A DNA stretch of 64,000 nucleotides from Neobacillus sp. FSL H8-0543 (GCF_038592905.1 NZ_CP151943.1:1304501-1368500), one strand, 5' to 3'; counted from the first letter of the stretch, positions 26,838-35,616 are shown. Notes: a model not told the origin generated them from the sequence alone. Numbers and translations: made by a program.

Positions 26838-27829
26838 TCATCCCCTTCCCCTGCTAAAAAGCACCTAGATTTTTGAGTGGATGAAAAGCTTTTATACTCT
26901 GGTTTGTCAGTGAAGCATTTATTAAACGCAAATTCACAGCGTTCAGCAAATGGGCATCCTTTCGTCACATCTTTAAGCGAAGGAGCTGTTCCTCTTATTG
27001 GCTTTAATCTCGTTTTTTCTCCATCCACTCTTGGGATTGAGTTTAGTAATGCCTTTGTGTAGGGATGTTTGGGAGAATAAAAGATTTCATGTGCCATCCC
27101 CTCTTCCATCACCATTCCCGCGTACATCACCAAGATTCTACTGCAAATGGTCGCTACCACACCTAAATCATGGGTAATCAAAACGACTGACATATCATTT
27201 TCAATTTGCAACTTCTTTAACAATTCAAGAATTTGCGCTTGAATGGTCACATCAAGAGCCGTCGTTGGTTCATCAGCAATTAATAGTTTGGGATTACAAG
27301 CAAGTGCCATTGCGATTAGAACTCTTTGTCTCATCCCACCGCTAAATTCATGTGGGAATTGGTTTACTCTTGTTTCTGGAGATGGAATTCCTACCATTCT
27401 AAGCAACTCAACTGCCTCATGTTTGGCTTCTTTCTTTTTCATCCCTCTAACTCTTACTAATAACTCAATAAGATGTTCGCCGGCTTTTTTCAAAGGATTT
27501 AGAGCTGTCATTGGATCTTGGAAAATCATTGCAATATCTCTACCTCTAATTGCAGCTTTTTCTTTCTTCGATAACGTTTCAAGATGTTTTCCGTCCAAAA
27601 TAATTTCACCTACATCAACGACAGCATTGGAGGGGATAATCCCAAGGATTGATTTAACCATTACACTTTTACCGCTTCCTGATTCACCAACAATTCCAAG
27701 AATTTCTCCCTTTTGAACGCTAAAGTCGATTCCCCGGACCGCTTCCATCCTGGATTCCCCATCATAAAAAGCAGTACGAAGGTTCTTTACTTCAAGTAAA
27801 TTACTTTTTGCTTCTAAGTTGCTATCCAT
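26834..27829 (-). CDS. oppD: Oligopeptide/dipeptide ABC transporter ATP-binding protein (OppD/DppD-type)
   Basis: 331 aa. Walker A GESGSGKSVMVKS, Q-loop MIFQDPMTALNPL, signature FPHEFSGGMRQRVLIAMAL, Walker B LLIADEPTTALDVT and H-switch ITHDLGVV. The C-terminus has the family's iron-sulfur-like cysteine motif (KGCPFAERCEFAFNKC). The serine-valine after the Walker lysine is typical of OppD. Forms a heterodimer with the following ATPase. Confidence 0.93.
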   Translation of the reverse strand: MDSNLEAKSNLLEVKNLRTAFYDGESRMEAVRGIDFSVQKGEILGIVGESGSGKSVMVKSILGIIPSNAVVDVGEIILDGKHLETLSKKEKAAIRGRDIAMIFQDPMTALNPLKKAGEHLIELLVRVRGMKKKEAKHEAVELLRMVGIPSPETRVNQFPHEFSGGMRQRVLIAMALACNPKLLIADEPTTALDVTIQAQILELLKKLQIENDMSVVLITHDLGVVATICSRILVMYAGMVMEEGMAHEIFYSPKHPYTKALLNSIPRVDGEKTRLKPIRGTAPSLKDVTKGCPFAERCEFAFNKCFTDKPEYKSFSSTQKSRCFLAGEGDE

Positions 27830-27846
27830 AACACTCTCCCTCCTCT

Positions 27847-28701
27847 CTATTTACCGCTAGTTTTCGGTTCCACTACTGCCCTTAGGACATCGCCTAGTTT
27901 ATTAAAAGAATAGACAGTTAATACAATAAGAAGTCCTGGTAATATAGCCATATAGGGGGCATCGCCTAAATGACCTTGGGCACTTTGGAGCATACTTCCC
28001 CATGATGATAATGGTTGCTGAATTCCGAGACCAAGAAAGCTTAATGCTGACTCCATTAAAATAGCATTAGCGATACTTACTGTTGATGCAACGATAAAAG
28101 TAGGGAATACAGCTGGAATGATATGCTTCCAGATAATTTTTTTAATTGATTGTCCTGAGGATTTTGCATAAAGAACATATTCTCTTTCTTTGATTGAAAG
28201 CGTCTCCGCACGGACCATTCTAGCCGTACTCATCCAAGTAAAAAGACCAATTACAATAATAATCGCTTCTAACCCTGGAGTAAGATAAATACTGACCACA
28301 GTTACTAAAATCATCCATGGAATAGAAGAAATAATATCAACCGTTCGCATCAGAAAGTTATCAATTCGCCCGCCAAAATAACCACTTATGGTTCCCACCA
28401 ATACCCCAATGCTGGTGGAAATCAACATCGCTAGAATACCAACCGTTAATGAAACCCTGCCACCATATAAAGCTCTTGTCAGATAATCACGGCCAAGTTC
28501 ATCTGTTCCAAATAAATGCTGGCCATTTGGTTGTTGTAAAACATTCATTACATCTACCTTGTTAGGAGGAAATGGCGATAAAAAAGCAAAGATTGATAGT
28601 AAGATAATGATAACCAGGAAAATTAATGCACAAGCAGCAGTCTTATTCCGTTTTAGCTCTGCTTTAAGCTTATCAATTTTCCTATTTTTCTCTCCTGCCA
28701 A
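27847..28701 (-). CDS. oppC: Peptide ABC transporter permease (OppC/DppC-type)
   Basis: 284 aa. An N-terminal anchor helix follows a basic tail, then five further segments. The FGTDELGRDYLTRALYGGRVSL stretch and the EAA loop (EYVLYAKSSGQSIKKIIWKHIIP) mark the DppC/OppC family. ESALSFLGLGIQQP is also diagnostic. It forms the channel with the OppB-like permease; only 3 bp separate the two genes. Confidence 0.92.
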   Translation of the reverse strand: MAGEKNRKIDKLKAELKRNKTAACALIFLVIIILLSIFAFLSPFPPNKVDVMNVLQQPNGQHLFGTDELGRDYLTRALYGGRVSLTVGILAMLISTSIGVLVGTISGYFGGRIDNFLMRTVDIISSIPWMILVTVVSIYLTPGLEAIIIVIGLFTWMSTARMVRAETLSIKEREYVLYAKSSGQSIKKIIWKHIIPAVFPTFIVASTVSIANAILMESALSFLGLGIQQPLSSWGSMLQSAQGHLGDAPYMAILPGLLIVLTVYSFNKLGDVLRAVVEPKTSGK

Positions 28702-28704
28702 TTT

Positions 28705-29673
28705 TTATTCCCCCATTCCCTTAATTCTCGGATCGATAATGCTGTATAAAATATCTGAAGCCAAATTTCCAATAATTACGAGACTAGAAGAAAGTAGCAT
28801 AATAGCCATAATAATTGGGTAATCAAAGCCCTGAATAGCCTTTATAAAATAAGTACCAATTCCCGGCCATCCAAAAACCGTTTCTGTAACAACTGCTCCA
28901 GTGACTAACATCGGGAGGCTCATCCCTACAATCGTGATTACCGGGAGTAGGACATTGCGAAGGACATGGTTAAATAAAATGCTAACAGAACTTGCACCAT
29001 ACGCTTTTTGTACCATTACATAGTCTTCAGAAAGCTGCCCAATCGTAGATGACCGAACGTAACGGACAAGCTCCGGCATGAACGATAACGTTAAAACGGT
29101 AGTAGGCAGAACCAAATGGCTTAAAAGATCAGAAAATGAACCTTCCTTTCCAATTGTGTGCATGCCGAGGATTGGAAAAATATTGAGCTGATACCCAAAA
29201 ATAAAGAGGAGCACCATCGCCATCCAAAAGCTTGGAATGGCTATTCCTAAGGAACTTAATCCATCAATAATTTTATCTGCTAGTTTGCCTTTTCTAGCAC
29301 CTGCGACAAGTCCAAGAATGATTGACAAAACTAATGCGAGAATATAGGCAGGCAAAACGAGAATAATGGTGTTTGGAATTCTTACAGACAGATCCTTTGA
29401 AATACTCTCGTGCGTAACGATTGAGTAACCCCATTCACCACTCAAAATTCCTTTTATCCAGTAAAAATACTGCATATATGCCGGCTGATCTAACCCGTAT
29501 CTAGCTTTGATTAGTTCAACTGTTTTCTCACTCATATTCGGAGTGGTCATTGCATCCACTGCATCATATGGAGCTAGTTGAATGAGTCCAAAACAAATAA
29601 TTGAAATGATGATGAGCATTGGGATCGCCTGCATAACTCTTTTAAAAATATACTTTAACAAGAAATATCCCAC
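28705..29673 (-). CDS. oppB: Peptide ABC transporter permease (OppB/DppB-type)
   Basis: 322 aa, six membrane segments. The N-terminal KYIFKRVMQAIPMLIIIS, the large first loop (ELIKARYGLDQPAYMQYFYW, WGYSI) and the EAA loop (DYVMVQKAYGASSVSILFNHVLRN) identify OppB/DppB. It ends at VFGWPGIGTYFIKAIQ plus a last helix. It follows the binding-protein gene after an intergenic hairpin, so it should be expressed less than the binding protein. Confidence 0.92.
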   Translation of the reverse strand: MGYFLLKYIFKRVMQAIPMLIIISIICFGLIQLAPYDAVDAMTTPNMSEKTVELIKARYGLDQPAYMQYFYWIKGILSGEWGYSIVTHESISKDLSVRIPNTIILVLPAYILALVLSIILGLVAGARKGKLADKIIDGLSSLGIAIPSFWMAMVLLFIFGYQLNIFPILGMHTIGKEGSFSDLLSHLVLPTTVLTLSFMPELVRYVRSSTIGQLSEDYVMVQKAYGASSVSILFNHVLRNVLLPVITIVGMSLPMLVTGAVVTETVFGWPGIGTYFIKAIQGFDYPIIMAIMLLSSSLVIIGNLASDILYSIIDPRIKGMGE

Positions 29674-29732
29674 TCCTTAATTACCCGCCCCTAAAGGATC
29701 GGAAATACCCTGCGGAAATTTTTATAAGAAAA

Positions 29733-29766
29733 AATAAAGATAAACAGTAAGCTGTTTATCTTTATT
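29733..29766 (-). terminator. Hairpin between binding-protein gene and permease genes
   Basis: Perfect 15-bp stem AATAAAGATAAACAG / CTGTTTATCTTTATT with a 4-base loop, followed on the minus strand by a T-rich run. It likely stops most transcripts after the substrate-binding protein and lets some continue, or protects the upstream mRNA 3' end. Confidence 0.85.
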
Positions 29767-29784
29767 TACTATTCTTCAATTTTA

Positions 29785-31365
29785 TTAATATGAAAGTTTT
29801 GACATATCTTCAAAAGTATAAACCGGAACTAGACCTGCTTCTTCAATCCCGCTGATTCTAGAATCAATCGCAAGGATTCGTTTGTTGGTTACAAGCGGAT
29901 AGAAAGCAGCATCTTCGATAACGATTTGCTGAATTTCTTCATAGATTGCTTGACGCTTGGCATCATCTTTCTCTACACGGCCTTGGTTAAATAATTCATC
30001 TACTTTTGGATTACTATAATGCATGAAGTTGGAAGGACTATCTGTTACGAATAATGAATTAAAAGTATCAGGGTCAATTCCCATGATGTATCCGCTAAGA
30101 TACATATCAAAGTCAGTGTGTTCGCTCTCCATTTTTTGGAACAATGCTGTGGCATCCATTCCAACCAGTTCTACACTAATACCAGCAGCTTGCAAGTTTT
30201 GTTGAATAACTGCTGCTTGCTTTTGTTGCGCTGGATTATTAGCAGTAAAACCAAGTTTCAATTTTAAATCAGATACTCCTGCACTTGCTAATAGTTCTTT
30301 TGATTTATCATTGTCTAATTTGAATTTTTCTACATTGTCAGTATAATAGGTTGCTTTACTTGGTAAGATTGAATACGCATTATCGTAAAAGTCGCTAGAA
30401 ACATAACTAGCGGTATTGATTTCATCACGATTCAAACTATAAGCAACAGCTTGACGAACTTCTTTTGATTGTACGGCTGGCGAACTTAAGTTAAATCCTA
30501 AGTACCCGACTCTTCCTTCATCATAAGGCATTAGGGTAACATTCTTGCTATCTTTGAATTTGCTTGCATCAGAAGGCTGAATTGCAAACGCATTAATCTC
30601 GCCTTTTTGTAAGGCCATTGTAGCCGAATTAGCATCCATAATAATGCGGTAAACTACTTTATCAATTTTTGGTGCACCTAAGAAATAAGCTTCGTTCTTT
30701 TCAAAGGTAACACTTTCACCTGCTTTATACTCTTTAAATTTATATGGTCCAGTACCAACAGGTGTAGCATTTTTAGGGCTGTTTGCAATATTTGTTTCAC
30801 CTTCGTAAATATGTTTAGGCATAATGAAGATATTTCCTAAGCCTTCAAATGCACCCATACTTACTTCTGGAAGTGTGAATTTAACGGTATAGTCATCCAC
30901 TTTTTCAACCTTAACAGGTTGATCATTAAAAATAAGCTGGCTTCTTGCCCATCCACCGTTTTCTTCTTTTAACATCTGTTCATATGTGAATACAACGTCA
31001 TCCGCCGTAAACGCTTCTCCATCATGCCACTTAACATCTTTTCTTAATTTAGCTGTGTAGGTTAAGAAATCTTCTGATGCTGTCATGCTTTCTGCTAGGA
31101 AGAATTCAACATTATCTTTTCCGTTATACATATACAATGGAGAATATAATGCTTTTATTTCCATTAAACCGTAACGGTCACCTGTAGTAATTACGTTGAC
31201 AGCATTTCCTGGATCACCATCAATTCCATAAATAAACGTATCTGGTTTAGCTGTTTCTTCATTGCTTTTGTTTGCATTATCCTTCTCATTCGACGTACAG
31301 CCTGCTAGCACAAGAAACATGCTTATCAACACGGCGATAAGAATATTTATATTTTTACGACCCAC
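29785..31365 (-). CDS. Peptide-binding lipoprotein of ABC transporter (SBP family 5)
   Basis: 526 aa from a GTG with AGGAGG 7 nt upstream; the open frame extends ten codons further with a poorer start. Signal peptide GRKNINILIAVLISMFLVLAGC ends in lipobox LAGC, so Cys is lipidated. SBP_bac_5 features: DVKWHDGEAFTADDVVFTYE near residue 110, and VGTGPYKFKEYKAG. It binds peptides outside the membrane and hands them to the OppBC-like channel. As first gene it is probably the most abundant product of the operon. Confidence 0.92.
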   Translation of the reverse strand: MGRKNINILIAVLISMFLVLAGCTSNEKDNANKSNEETAKPDTFIYGIDGDPGNAVNVITTGDRYGLMEIKALYSPLYMYNGKDNVEFFLAESMTASEDFLTYTAKLRKDVKWHDGEAFTADDVVFTYEQMLKEENGGWARSQLIFNDQPVKVEKVDDYTVKFTLPEVSMGAFEGLGNIFIMPKHIYEGETNIANSPKNATPVGTGPYKFKEYKAGESVTFEKNEAYFLGAPKIDKVVYRIIMDANSATMALQKGEINAFAIQPSDASKFKDSKNVTLMPYDEGRVGYLGFNLSSPAVQSKEVRQAVAYSLNRDEINTASYVSSDFYDNAYSILPSKATYYTDNVEKFKLDNDKSKELLASAGVSDLKLKLGFTANNPAQQKQAAVIQQNLQAAGISVELVGMDATALFQKMESEHTDFDMYLSGYIMGIDPDTFNSLFVTDSPSNFMHYSNPKVDELFNQGRVEKDDAKRQAIYEEIQQIVIEDAAFYPLVTNKRILAIDSRISGIEEAGLVPVYTFEDMSKLSY

Positions 31366-31628
31366 TGGTATTCCTCCTAGTATGTTTTTCTGCACCTATA
31401 AAATAGTAGATTTTTTTAAAACGTAATTCCAACTATTCCTATAAGGTTTTACTTCGTTATTCTACATGAAAATATAAAATTAGTAAATCATATTGTTTAG
31501 TTATTTTAAAATTCATTTGGATATACTGTGAACATCTAGGAAGGTTTGTGTAAGCAGGTTGTTTTACATTTTCTATTGATTAAGTTAAGTTATATTAAGA
31601 TAGATAAACATTTTTAGGAGGTATTTAA

Positions 31629-32189
31629 ATGTTTGATGTACTAATTATTGGTGCTGGACCAGCTGGTGCAAGTGCAGCTTTATTCACAGCTAAAGCGGGA
31701 AAGAAAACGATAGTGATTGATAATGACAAAACCGTCACAAAACGCGCATGGGTTGAAAATCATTATGGTGTAATGGAAATCTCTGGACCTGACCTTGTCG
31801 AAATCGGCAAGCAGCAAGTAAGTAAATTTGGTGCAGAAATTGTCCAAGCTACTGTAACAAATATTAGCAAAGTCGATGGCGGTTTTAAAGTCGAGTCTGA
31901 CAATGGTGAATACGAAGCAAAGCACGTAATCGTTGCAACTGGATTCTTTGCCGATGTTGCTGAAGCAGCTGGCTTAACAACAAAGCCTGGAACAGAGCCA
32001 AGAGTAAAAACCATTCTTGATGTCGATAGTAATGGAAAAACAAATATCGGTGGCATTTGGGCAGCAGGTACCATTGCTGGTGTAAGTGTACATACAATTG
32101 TTACTGCCGGTGACGGTGCAAGAGTAGCAATCAATGTTATTAGTGAATTGAATGGCGAGCGCTACGTTGACCATGACGTTTTAAAATAA
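31629..32189 (+). CDS. One-domain thioredoxin-reductase-like FAD protein
   Basis: 186 aa. The FAD Rossmann motif is DVLIIGAGPAGASAALFTAKAGKKTIVID, and the second FAD contact is GIWAAGTIAGVSVHTIVTAGDGARVA. Full thioredoxin reductases have an NADPH domain between these and a CxxC; here the insert is absent and no cysteine pair exists. It may bind FAD only, or work with a partner reductase. AGGAGG precedes the ATG. Monocistronic, divergent from the opp operon and closed by a strong terminator. Exact function unknown. Confidence 0.8.
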   Translation: MFDVLIIGAGPAGASAALFTAKAGKKTIVIDNDKTVTKRAWVENHYGVMEISGPDLVEIGKQQVSKFGAEIVQATVTNISKVDGGFKVESDNGEYEAKHVIVATGFFADVAEAAGLTTKPGTEPRVKTILDVDSNGKTNIGGIWAAGTIAGVSVHTIVTAGDGARVAINVISELNGERYVDHDVLK

Positions 32190-32196
32190 TTTAGCC

Positions 32197-32227
32197 AAAA
32201 TGGGACTCATGTAGAGTCCCATTTTTA
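32197..32227. terminator. Bidirectional terminator
   Basis: AAAATGGGACTC / GAGTCCCATTTT, 12-bp perfect stem, 5-base loop, T-run on the plus side and A-run on the minus side. It closes both converging genes and overlaps the stop of the minus-strand one. Confidence 0.9.
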
Positions 32228-32635
32228 TACATCTAAATCTTTGCCTTCTTCAACGATATGTAACAGAAGATGGGCTAGATGGTGAATCGGTCCGAATTCT
32301 TCCTCTTCTTCATTTTCTTCCTCACTATAGTCAAGGTCCTGTAAGTATAGTGCGGTAAACTCATAAAAATCCTTCAATTGGAAGCTGTAGCAACCAATTG
32401 GGTCCTCATGGCCATCCTCATCACTAGTGTCCTCATATTGAAGGACCATGTAGGAAATATCACCATCCGCATCCTCAGCATCGAAAAAGACAAAAAAGCC
32501 AATATTCGTGTCTAATTCAAAAAGATGCCTAGTTCCCCCTTCGGTCGCTTTTTCAAAATCCTCTTGGCTAAGCTTTTGAATTTGCATGCTATCGACATTA
32601 TCCTCTTGATGAAAACCCACAACAAATGATTTCAT
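32225..32635 (-). CDS. Hypothetical acidic cytosolic protein
   Basis: 136 aa, strongly acidic, with a Glu-rich stretch near residue 108 (EEENEEEEEF). It starts MKSFVVGFHQEDNVDSM behind AAGGAGG. No signal peptide or membrane segment. It contains a beta-rich first half (GFFVFFDAEDADGDISYMVLQYED). No family recognised. It stands alone between two terminators. Confidence 0.75.
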   Translation of the reverse strand: MKSFVVGFHQEDNVDSMQIQKLSQEDFEKATEGGTRHLFELDTNIGFFVFFDAEDADGDISYMVLQYEDTSDEDGHEDPIGCYSFQLKDFYEFTALYLQDLDYSEEENEEEEEFGPIHHLAHLLLHIVEEGKDLDV

Positions 32636-32728
32636 TATTATCCTCCTTGTAAGTAGATGCTATTAGTGTATCCTTTTAAAGCATTTCATATTTATAATGA
32701 TAAACATCAATTAGTCCACAAAATTAAA

Positions 32729-32751
32729 AAAACCTGACAATGTCAGGTTTT
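32729..32751 (-). terminator. Terminator of the regulator-peptide operon
   Basis: AAAACCTGAC / GTCAGGTTTT, 10-bp stem, 3-base loop, then T-rich sequence on the minus strand. It begins directly after the stop of the pro-peptide gene, confirming that the peptide is the last gene. Confidence 0.9.
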
Positions 32752-32904
32752 CTAATAAACTGGCGGCTGTATAGGATGACTAGCTTGAATATCAGTAGAA
32801 GTCAGTTGTAACTGCGAAGCAGAATTTCCCCCACTTGTATTGGTTGAAACAGATAATAGGAAAACGAGAGACACAGAAATGAGTAGCATAGATAATTTTT
32901 TCAT
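32752..32904 (-). CDS. Secreted signalling pro-peptide (NprX/PapR/Phr-like)
   Basis: 50 aa, missed by length cut-offs. It starts at ATG with AGGGGG 8 nt upstream. The N-terminus MKKLSMLLISVSLVFLLSVS is a clear Sec signal (two Lys, 15-residue hydrophobic core). The rest is polar and ends ASHPIQPPVY. The layout (signal, spacer, C-terminal pheromone) is that of PapR, NprX and Phr peptides. It starts 13 bp after the stop of the TPR regulator, whose stop codon touches its ribosome site. The exported C-terminal peptide is probably re-imported by an Opp system and binds the regulator. The mature form is a guess (last 7-9 residues). Confidence 0.85.
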   Translation of the reverse strand: MKKLSMLLISVSLVFLLSVSTNTSGGNSASQLQLTSTDIQASHPIQPPVY

Positions 32905-32917
32905 AAATTTTACCCCC

Positions 32918-34135
32918 TCAAAGTATTTTATTTAAGTATTTAAATGCTTTTGGATACATTTCATTTTGATTGTAATAATCCGAAAGCATTTTGTAGAACT
33001 CAACCAGGTCTTCATTGTGTTCATTTATCTCATTGAAATAAGGGATGATCTTTAATTCTAGATATACTATCGACTTTTCCAATGAATCCATATGTAAAAG
33101 ATAAAAATCTGCTAATAATCTATATTTCTTATTGCCTAATTGTTTTGCCAAAGCTCTTAAAGTTTGGAAGCACTCCTTGGCATTATCAGTGGATTGAAGC
33201 ATATAGTGGATTTTACCAATGGCATATAAGGTAACAAGGTAGTGATGGTAAGATGGTGTCTGAATTGCCAAGCTTTTCTCGTAGTAGACTAATGCTTCTT
33301 TCGGATTTTCCATTTTATCTTGCAAGTAACCCATATTATGATAAATTTGCGGTAGTAACTTTTCTTCCTTAAGCAATTCTGCATTTCGAATCAAATGTCG
33401 AAAGCAATCAAGCGCCTCTTCATATATTTTCGAGTGGGTATAATTAATGCTAAGTAACATGAGTACATGTAGGATGCGTATAAAGTTGTGCTCATTCATA
33501 AAAATTTGAAGGGCGATCTTCCCAAAATGAATGGCATGTCCTGATTGTTCGAGTGAACTCTTAACCAGCGCACGGTGATAAATAAAATCACCGCTAATGA
33601 TTTCATTCTTTTCACTGCCCAGTGAATCAAGAATTTCATCAGCCTTTTTAAACTGACCTTTCATTATTAAGGATACCGCATGATAGTAAAGAAATAAATA
33701 CTCTTCATGTTGGGAAAAATTTTTCCTTTGCTTAGCTAGCAAATCCTTTTGAGCCTCTGCCTCTGATAATAAACCTTTAAATAAGAGATAGTGAAATTTA
33801 TATAACTCGTAAAGATATATACTTTTAGAGTACGGAATAATGTGTTCAATCTCTTTCAATTTATGGTAAATTTCATCCGCTTCTTCCCTTAAGAAGAAAT
33901 TAATTTTTTCCTCAAAATCCCTAATCAAGCTAATAATTTGCCCTTCCTTTTCTTCCACCTCTTCATAGTTTATGGATAGCCTACTTAATAACAAAGAAAG
34001 CGTTTCTTCGTTTGCTTCTTTTGAGTTATTTTCAATTTTACTTAAATGAGGGATAGAGCATATTCCAGCAGCAAGCTCTTTTTGTGTTATCCCTTTTTGA
34101 GTTCTATGGTATTTAATTAAGGATCCGAATTCCAT
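32918..34135 (-). CDS. XRE-TPR quorum-sensing regulator (RRNPP family, NprR-like)
   Basis: 405 aa. Residues 1-60 are an XRE helix-turn-helix (GSLIKYHRTQKGITQKELAAGICSIPHLSKIEN), as in PlcR and NprR. From about residue 75 on, the chain is all-helical with TPR units, the clearest being QIYHNMGYLQDKMENPKEALVYYEKSLAIQ and HYLVTLYAIGKIHYMLQSTDNAKECF. Length and layout fit NprR-type receptors of RRNPP systems, which bind an imported peptide in the TPR groove. The pro-peptide gene follows in the same transcript. The subtilisin gene just upstream, same strand, is a likely target. Rap phosphatases are excluded by the DNA-binding domain. Confidence 0.9.
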   Translation of the reverse strand: MEFGSLIKYHRTQKGITQKELAAGICSIPHLSKIENNSKEANEETLSLLLSRLSINYEEVEEKEGQIISLIRDFEEKINFFLREEADEIYHKLKEIEHIIPYSKSIYLYELYKFHYLLFKGLLSEAEAQKDLLAKQRKNFSQHEEYLFLYYHAVSLIMKGQFKKADEILDSLGSEKNEIISGDFIYHRALVKSSLEQSGHAIHFGKIALQIFMNEHNFIRILHVLMLLSINYTHSKIYEEALDCFRHLIRNAELLKEEKLLPQIYHNMGYLQDKMENPKEALVYYEKSLAIQTPSYHHYLVTLYAIGKIHYMLQSTDNAKECFQTLRALAKQLGNKKYRLLADFYLLHMDSLEKSIVYLELKIIPYFNEINEHNEDLVEFYKMLSDYYNQNEMYPKAFKYLNKIL

Positions 34136-34253
34136 ATGACCACCTAGAAGCCCTTTCCTTTTTCCATTATTTTATAACAACCAGTCCCCCTCTACCACTC
34201 TTTTGTTCAGAATATTAAAAAAGGTTTTCATTTCTCTTACAAGAGACAAGCTA

Positions 34254-34284
34254 AAAGCCATCTGGAATAATGACAGATGGCTTT
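34254..34284 (-). terminator. Terminator of the protease gene
   Basis: AAAGCCATCTG / CAGATGGCTTT, 11-bp perfect stem, 9-base loop. It separates the protease gene from the regulator gene, so the regulator has its own promoter within 34140-34250; no clear -35/-10 was found there. Confidence 0.75.
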
Positions 34285-34291
34285 GTTCTAG

Positions 34292-35554
34292 CTATTTTAC
34301 TCTCGGAAACCCAAACCCAGAGGCATAATCATCCCCTAAAGCTGCTCCTGTACCACCTTTTATATCGTAAAGCTTTGCACGATTTTGAAGCTCCGTACGA
34401 AGCTGAACACTTGATAATGATGGATTTGCTGCCCAAATCTTCGCAGCTAGCCCTGAAACATGCGGTGTTGCCATAGATGTTCCACTAATCGTGTTATACG
34501 AACCGTCGTGCCAAGTTGATTCAATTGCTCTACCTGGTGCTGAGACCTCTATATCACGTTCTTGAATCAAATAATCTTCATCTGTTGCTGGATTTCCTCG
34601 GGAAGAGAAATCAGCTACGCGATATGTGCCATTTTGCTGAACATCTTCTAAAGCAGCTACAGCAACTGCATTTACGAGCGCACCTGGATATCCAATTGTA
34701 TTACTACTAGGACCGTCATTACCTGCTGCTGCTATAACAAGAACACCTTTGTTATACGCATAATCAACTGCACTTGAAATAAGTGAGTCCTTCGCGCTAG
34801 ACCCGAGTGACATTGATATAATTACACGCGAACTGGTTCTAGTCGCTTCATCAGCCGCTGTTCGAATCGCAGAGGCAATATCGTCTGAGTAACCAGAACC
34901 ACGGTTGTTTAATACTTTATATGACCAAAGATCTGCTTCTGGGGCTACACCGTAAATTCCATTACCACTTCCACCGTTCGCTAAAACCGTTCCAGAAACA
35001 TGGGTACCATGTCCATTCCCATCCGAACAGCTGCCATTAATTAATGGAGATTTCTGTTGCGTAAAATCTTTGCATTGCTCAATATTTCCAGTTAAATCAG
35101 CGTGATTAACATTTACACCTGTATCTAGCACGGCAACCTTAATCCCACTGCCGCCAGAAGGAACAGAAATGGAGGAATCATTATAAATCGCTTCTATCCC
35201 CCATGGTGTTTGGTCACTCGGGCCAGATCCTTGCGAGCCTGGCCCAGGTTTAGCTGCTACCTCTGGCTTTACCCCAAGTTGAACTTCTGAAACCTTTTCA
35301 ATCGTCAGGTTTTTATTTTTTAGTAGAGCTTGGTACTGCCGTTCATTTAACGTGGTTGTAAATCCTTTGGCACCGAAGTCCCAACGAACACCAACACTTT
35401 CCTTTGCTTGGTCCTTCTCTGCGTTTGGACCTTGAATCAACACCCGATAAGTATCCTGTTCTTTTATCTGTTGCCCAAAAGCTTCTGTTGCAAACATTGA
35501 AACACCCATTACAAAGCTTAGTACCGTCGCCCCTATTACCTTCCCTTTTTTCAT
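34292..35554 (-). CDS. Secreted subtilisin-like serine protease (S8)
   Basis: 420 aa from the ATG behind GGAGGGGAG. Signal peptide MKKGKVIGATVLSFVMGV..AFG, then an inhibitor-type pro-region (YRVLIQGPNAEK to about residue 95). The catalytic triad is complete: Asp in VAVLDTGVN, His in GNGHGTHVSGT, Ser in SGTSMATPHVSG, with the oxyanion Asn in AAAGNDGPSS. Four cysteines could form disulfides (QCKDF, GSCSDG). It is an exported protease for protein scavenging. It lies directly upstream of the XRE-TPR regulator and peptide, as the neutral protease gene does near nprR in the B. cereus group. Confidence 0.93.
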   Translation of the reverse strand: MKKGKVIGATVLSFVMGVSMFATEAFGQQIKEQDTYRVLIQGPNAEKDQAKESVGVRWDFGAKGFTTTLNERQYQALLKNKNLTIEKVSEVQLGVKPEVAAKPGPGSQGSGPSDQTPWGIEAIYNDSSISVPSGGSGIKVAVLDTGVNVNHADLTGNIEQCKDFTQQKSPLINGSCSDGNGHGTHVSGTVLANGGSGNGIYGVAPEADLWSYKVLNNRGSGYSDDIASAIRTAADEATRTSSRVIISMSLGSSAKDSLISSAVDYAYNKGVLVIAAAGNDGPSSNTIGYPGALVNAVAVAALEDVQQNGTYRVADFSSRGNPATDEDYLIQERDIEVSAPGRAIESTWHDGSYNTISGTSMATPHVSGLAAKIWAANPSLSSVQLRTELQNRAKLYDIKGGTGAALGDDYASGFGFPRVK

Positions 35555-35602
35555 TTGGAAACTCCCCTCCAATTTTAACTCTAGGACTTTGCCTGTCCTG
35601 TT

Positions 35603-35616
35603 ATTCTATTTAGAAT
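35603..35616. promoter_or_regulatory. Palindrome upstream of the protease gene
   Basis: ATTCTATTTAGAAT, 6-bp arms with a 2-base centre, about 50 bp before the protease start. It is the only clear palindrome in the upstream region and so a candidate regulator site. No matching copy was found upstream of the regulator. Confidence 0.3.

Noticed and set aside
32918..34135. Rap-type response-regulator phosphatase
   Set aside because: The N-terminus is a DNA-binding XRE domain and not the Rap three-helix bundle.
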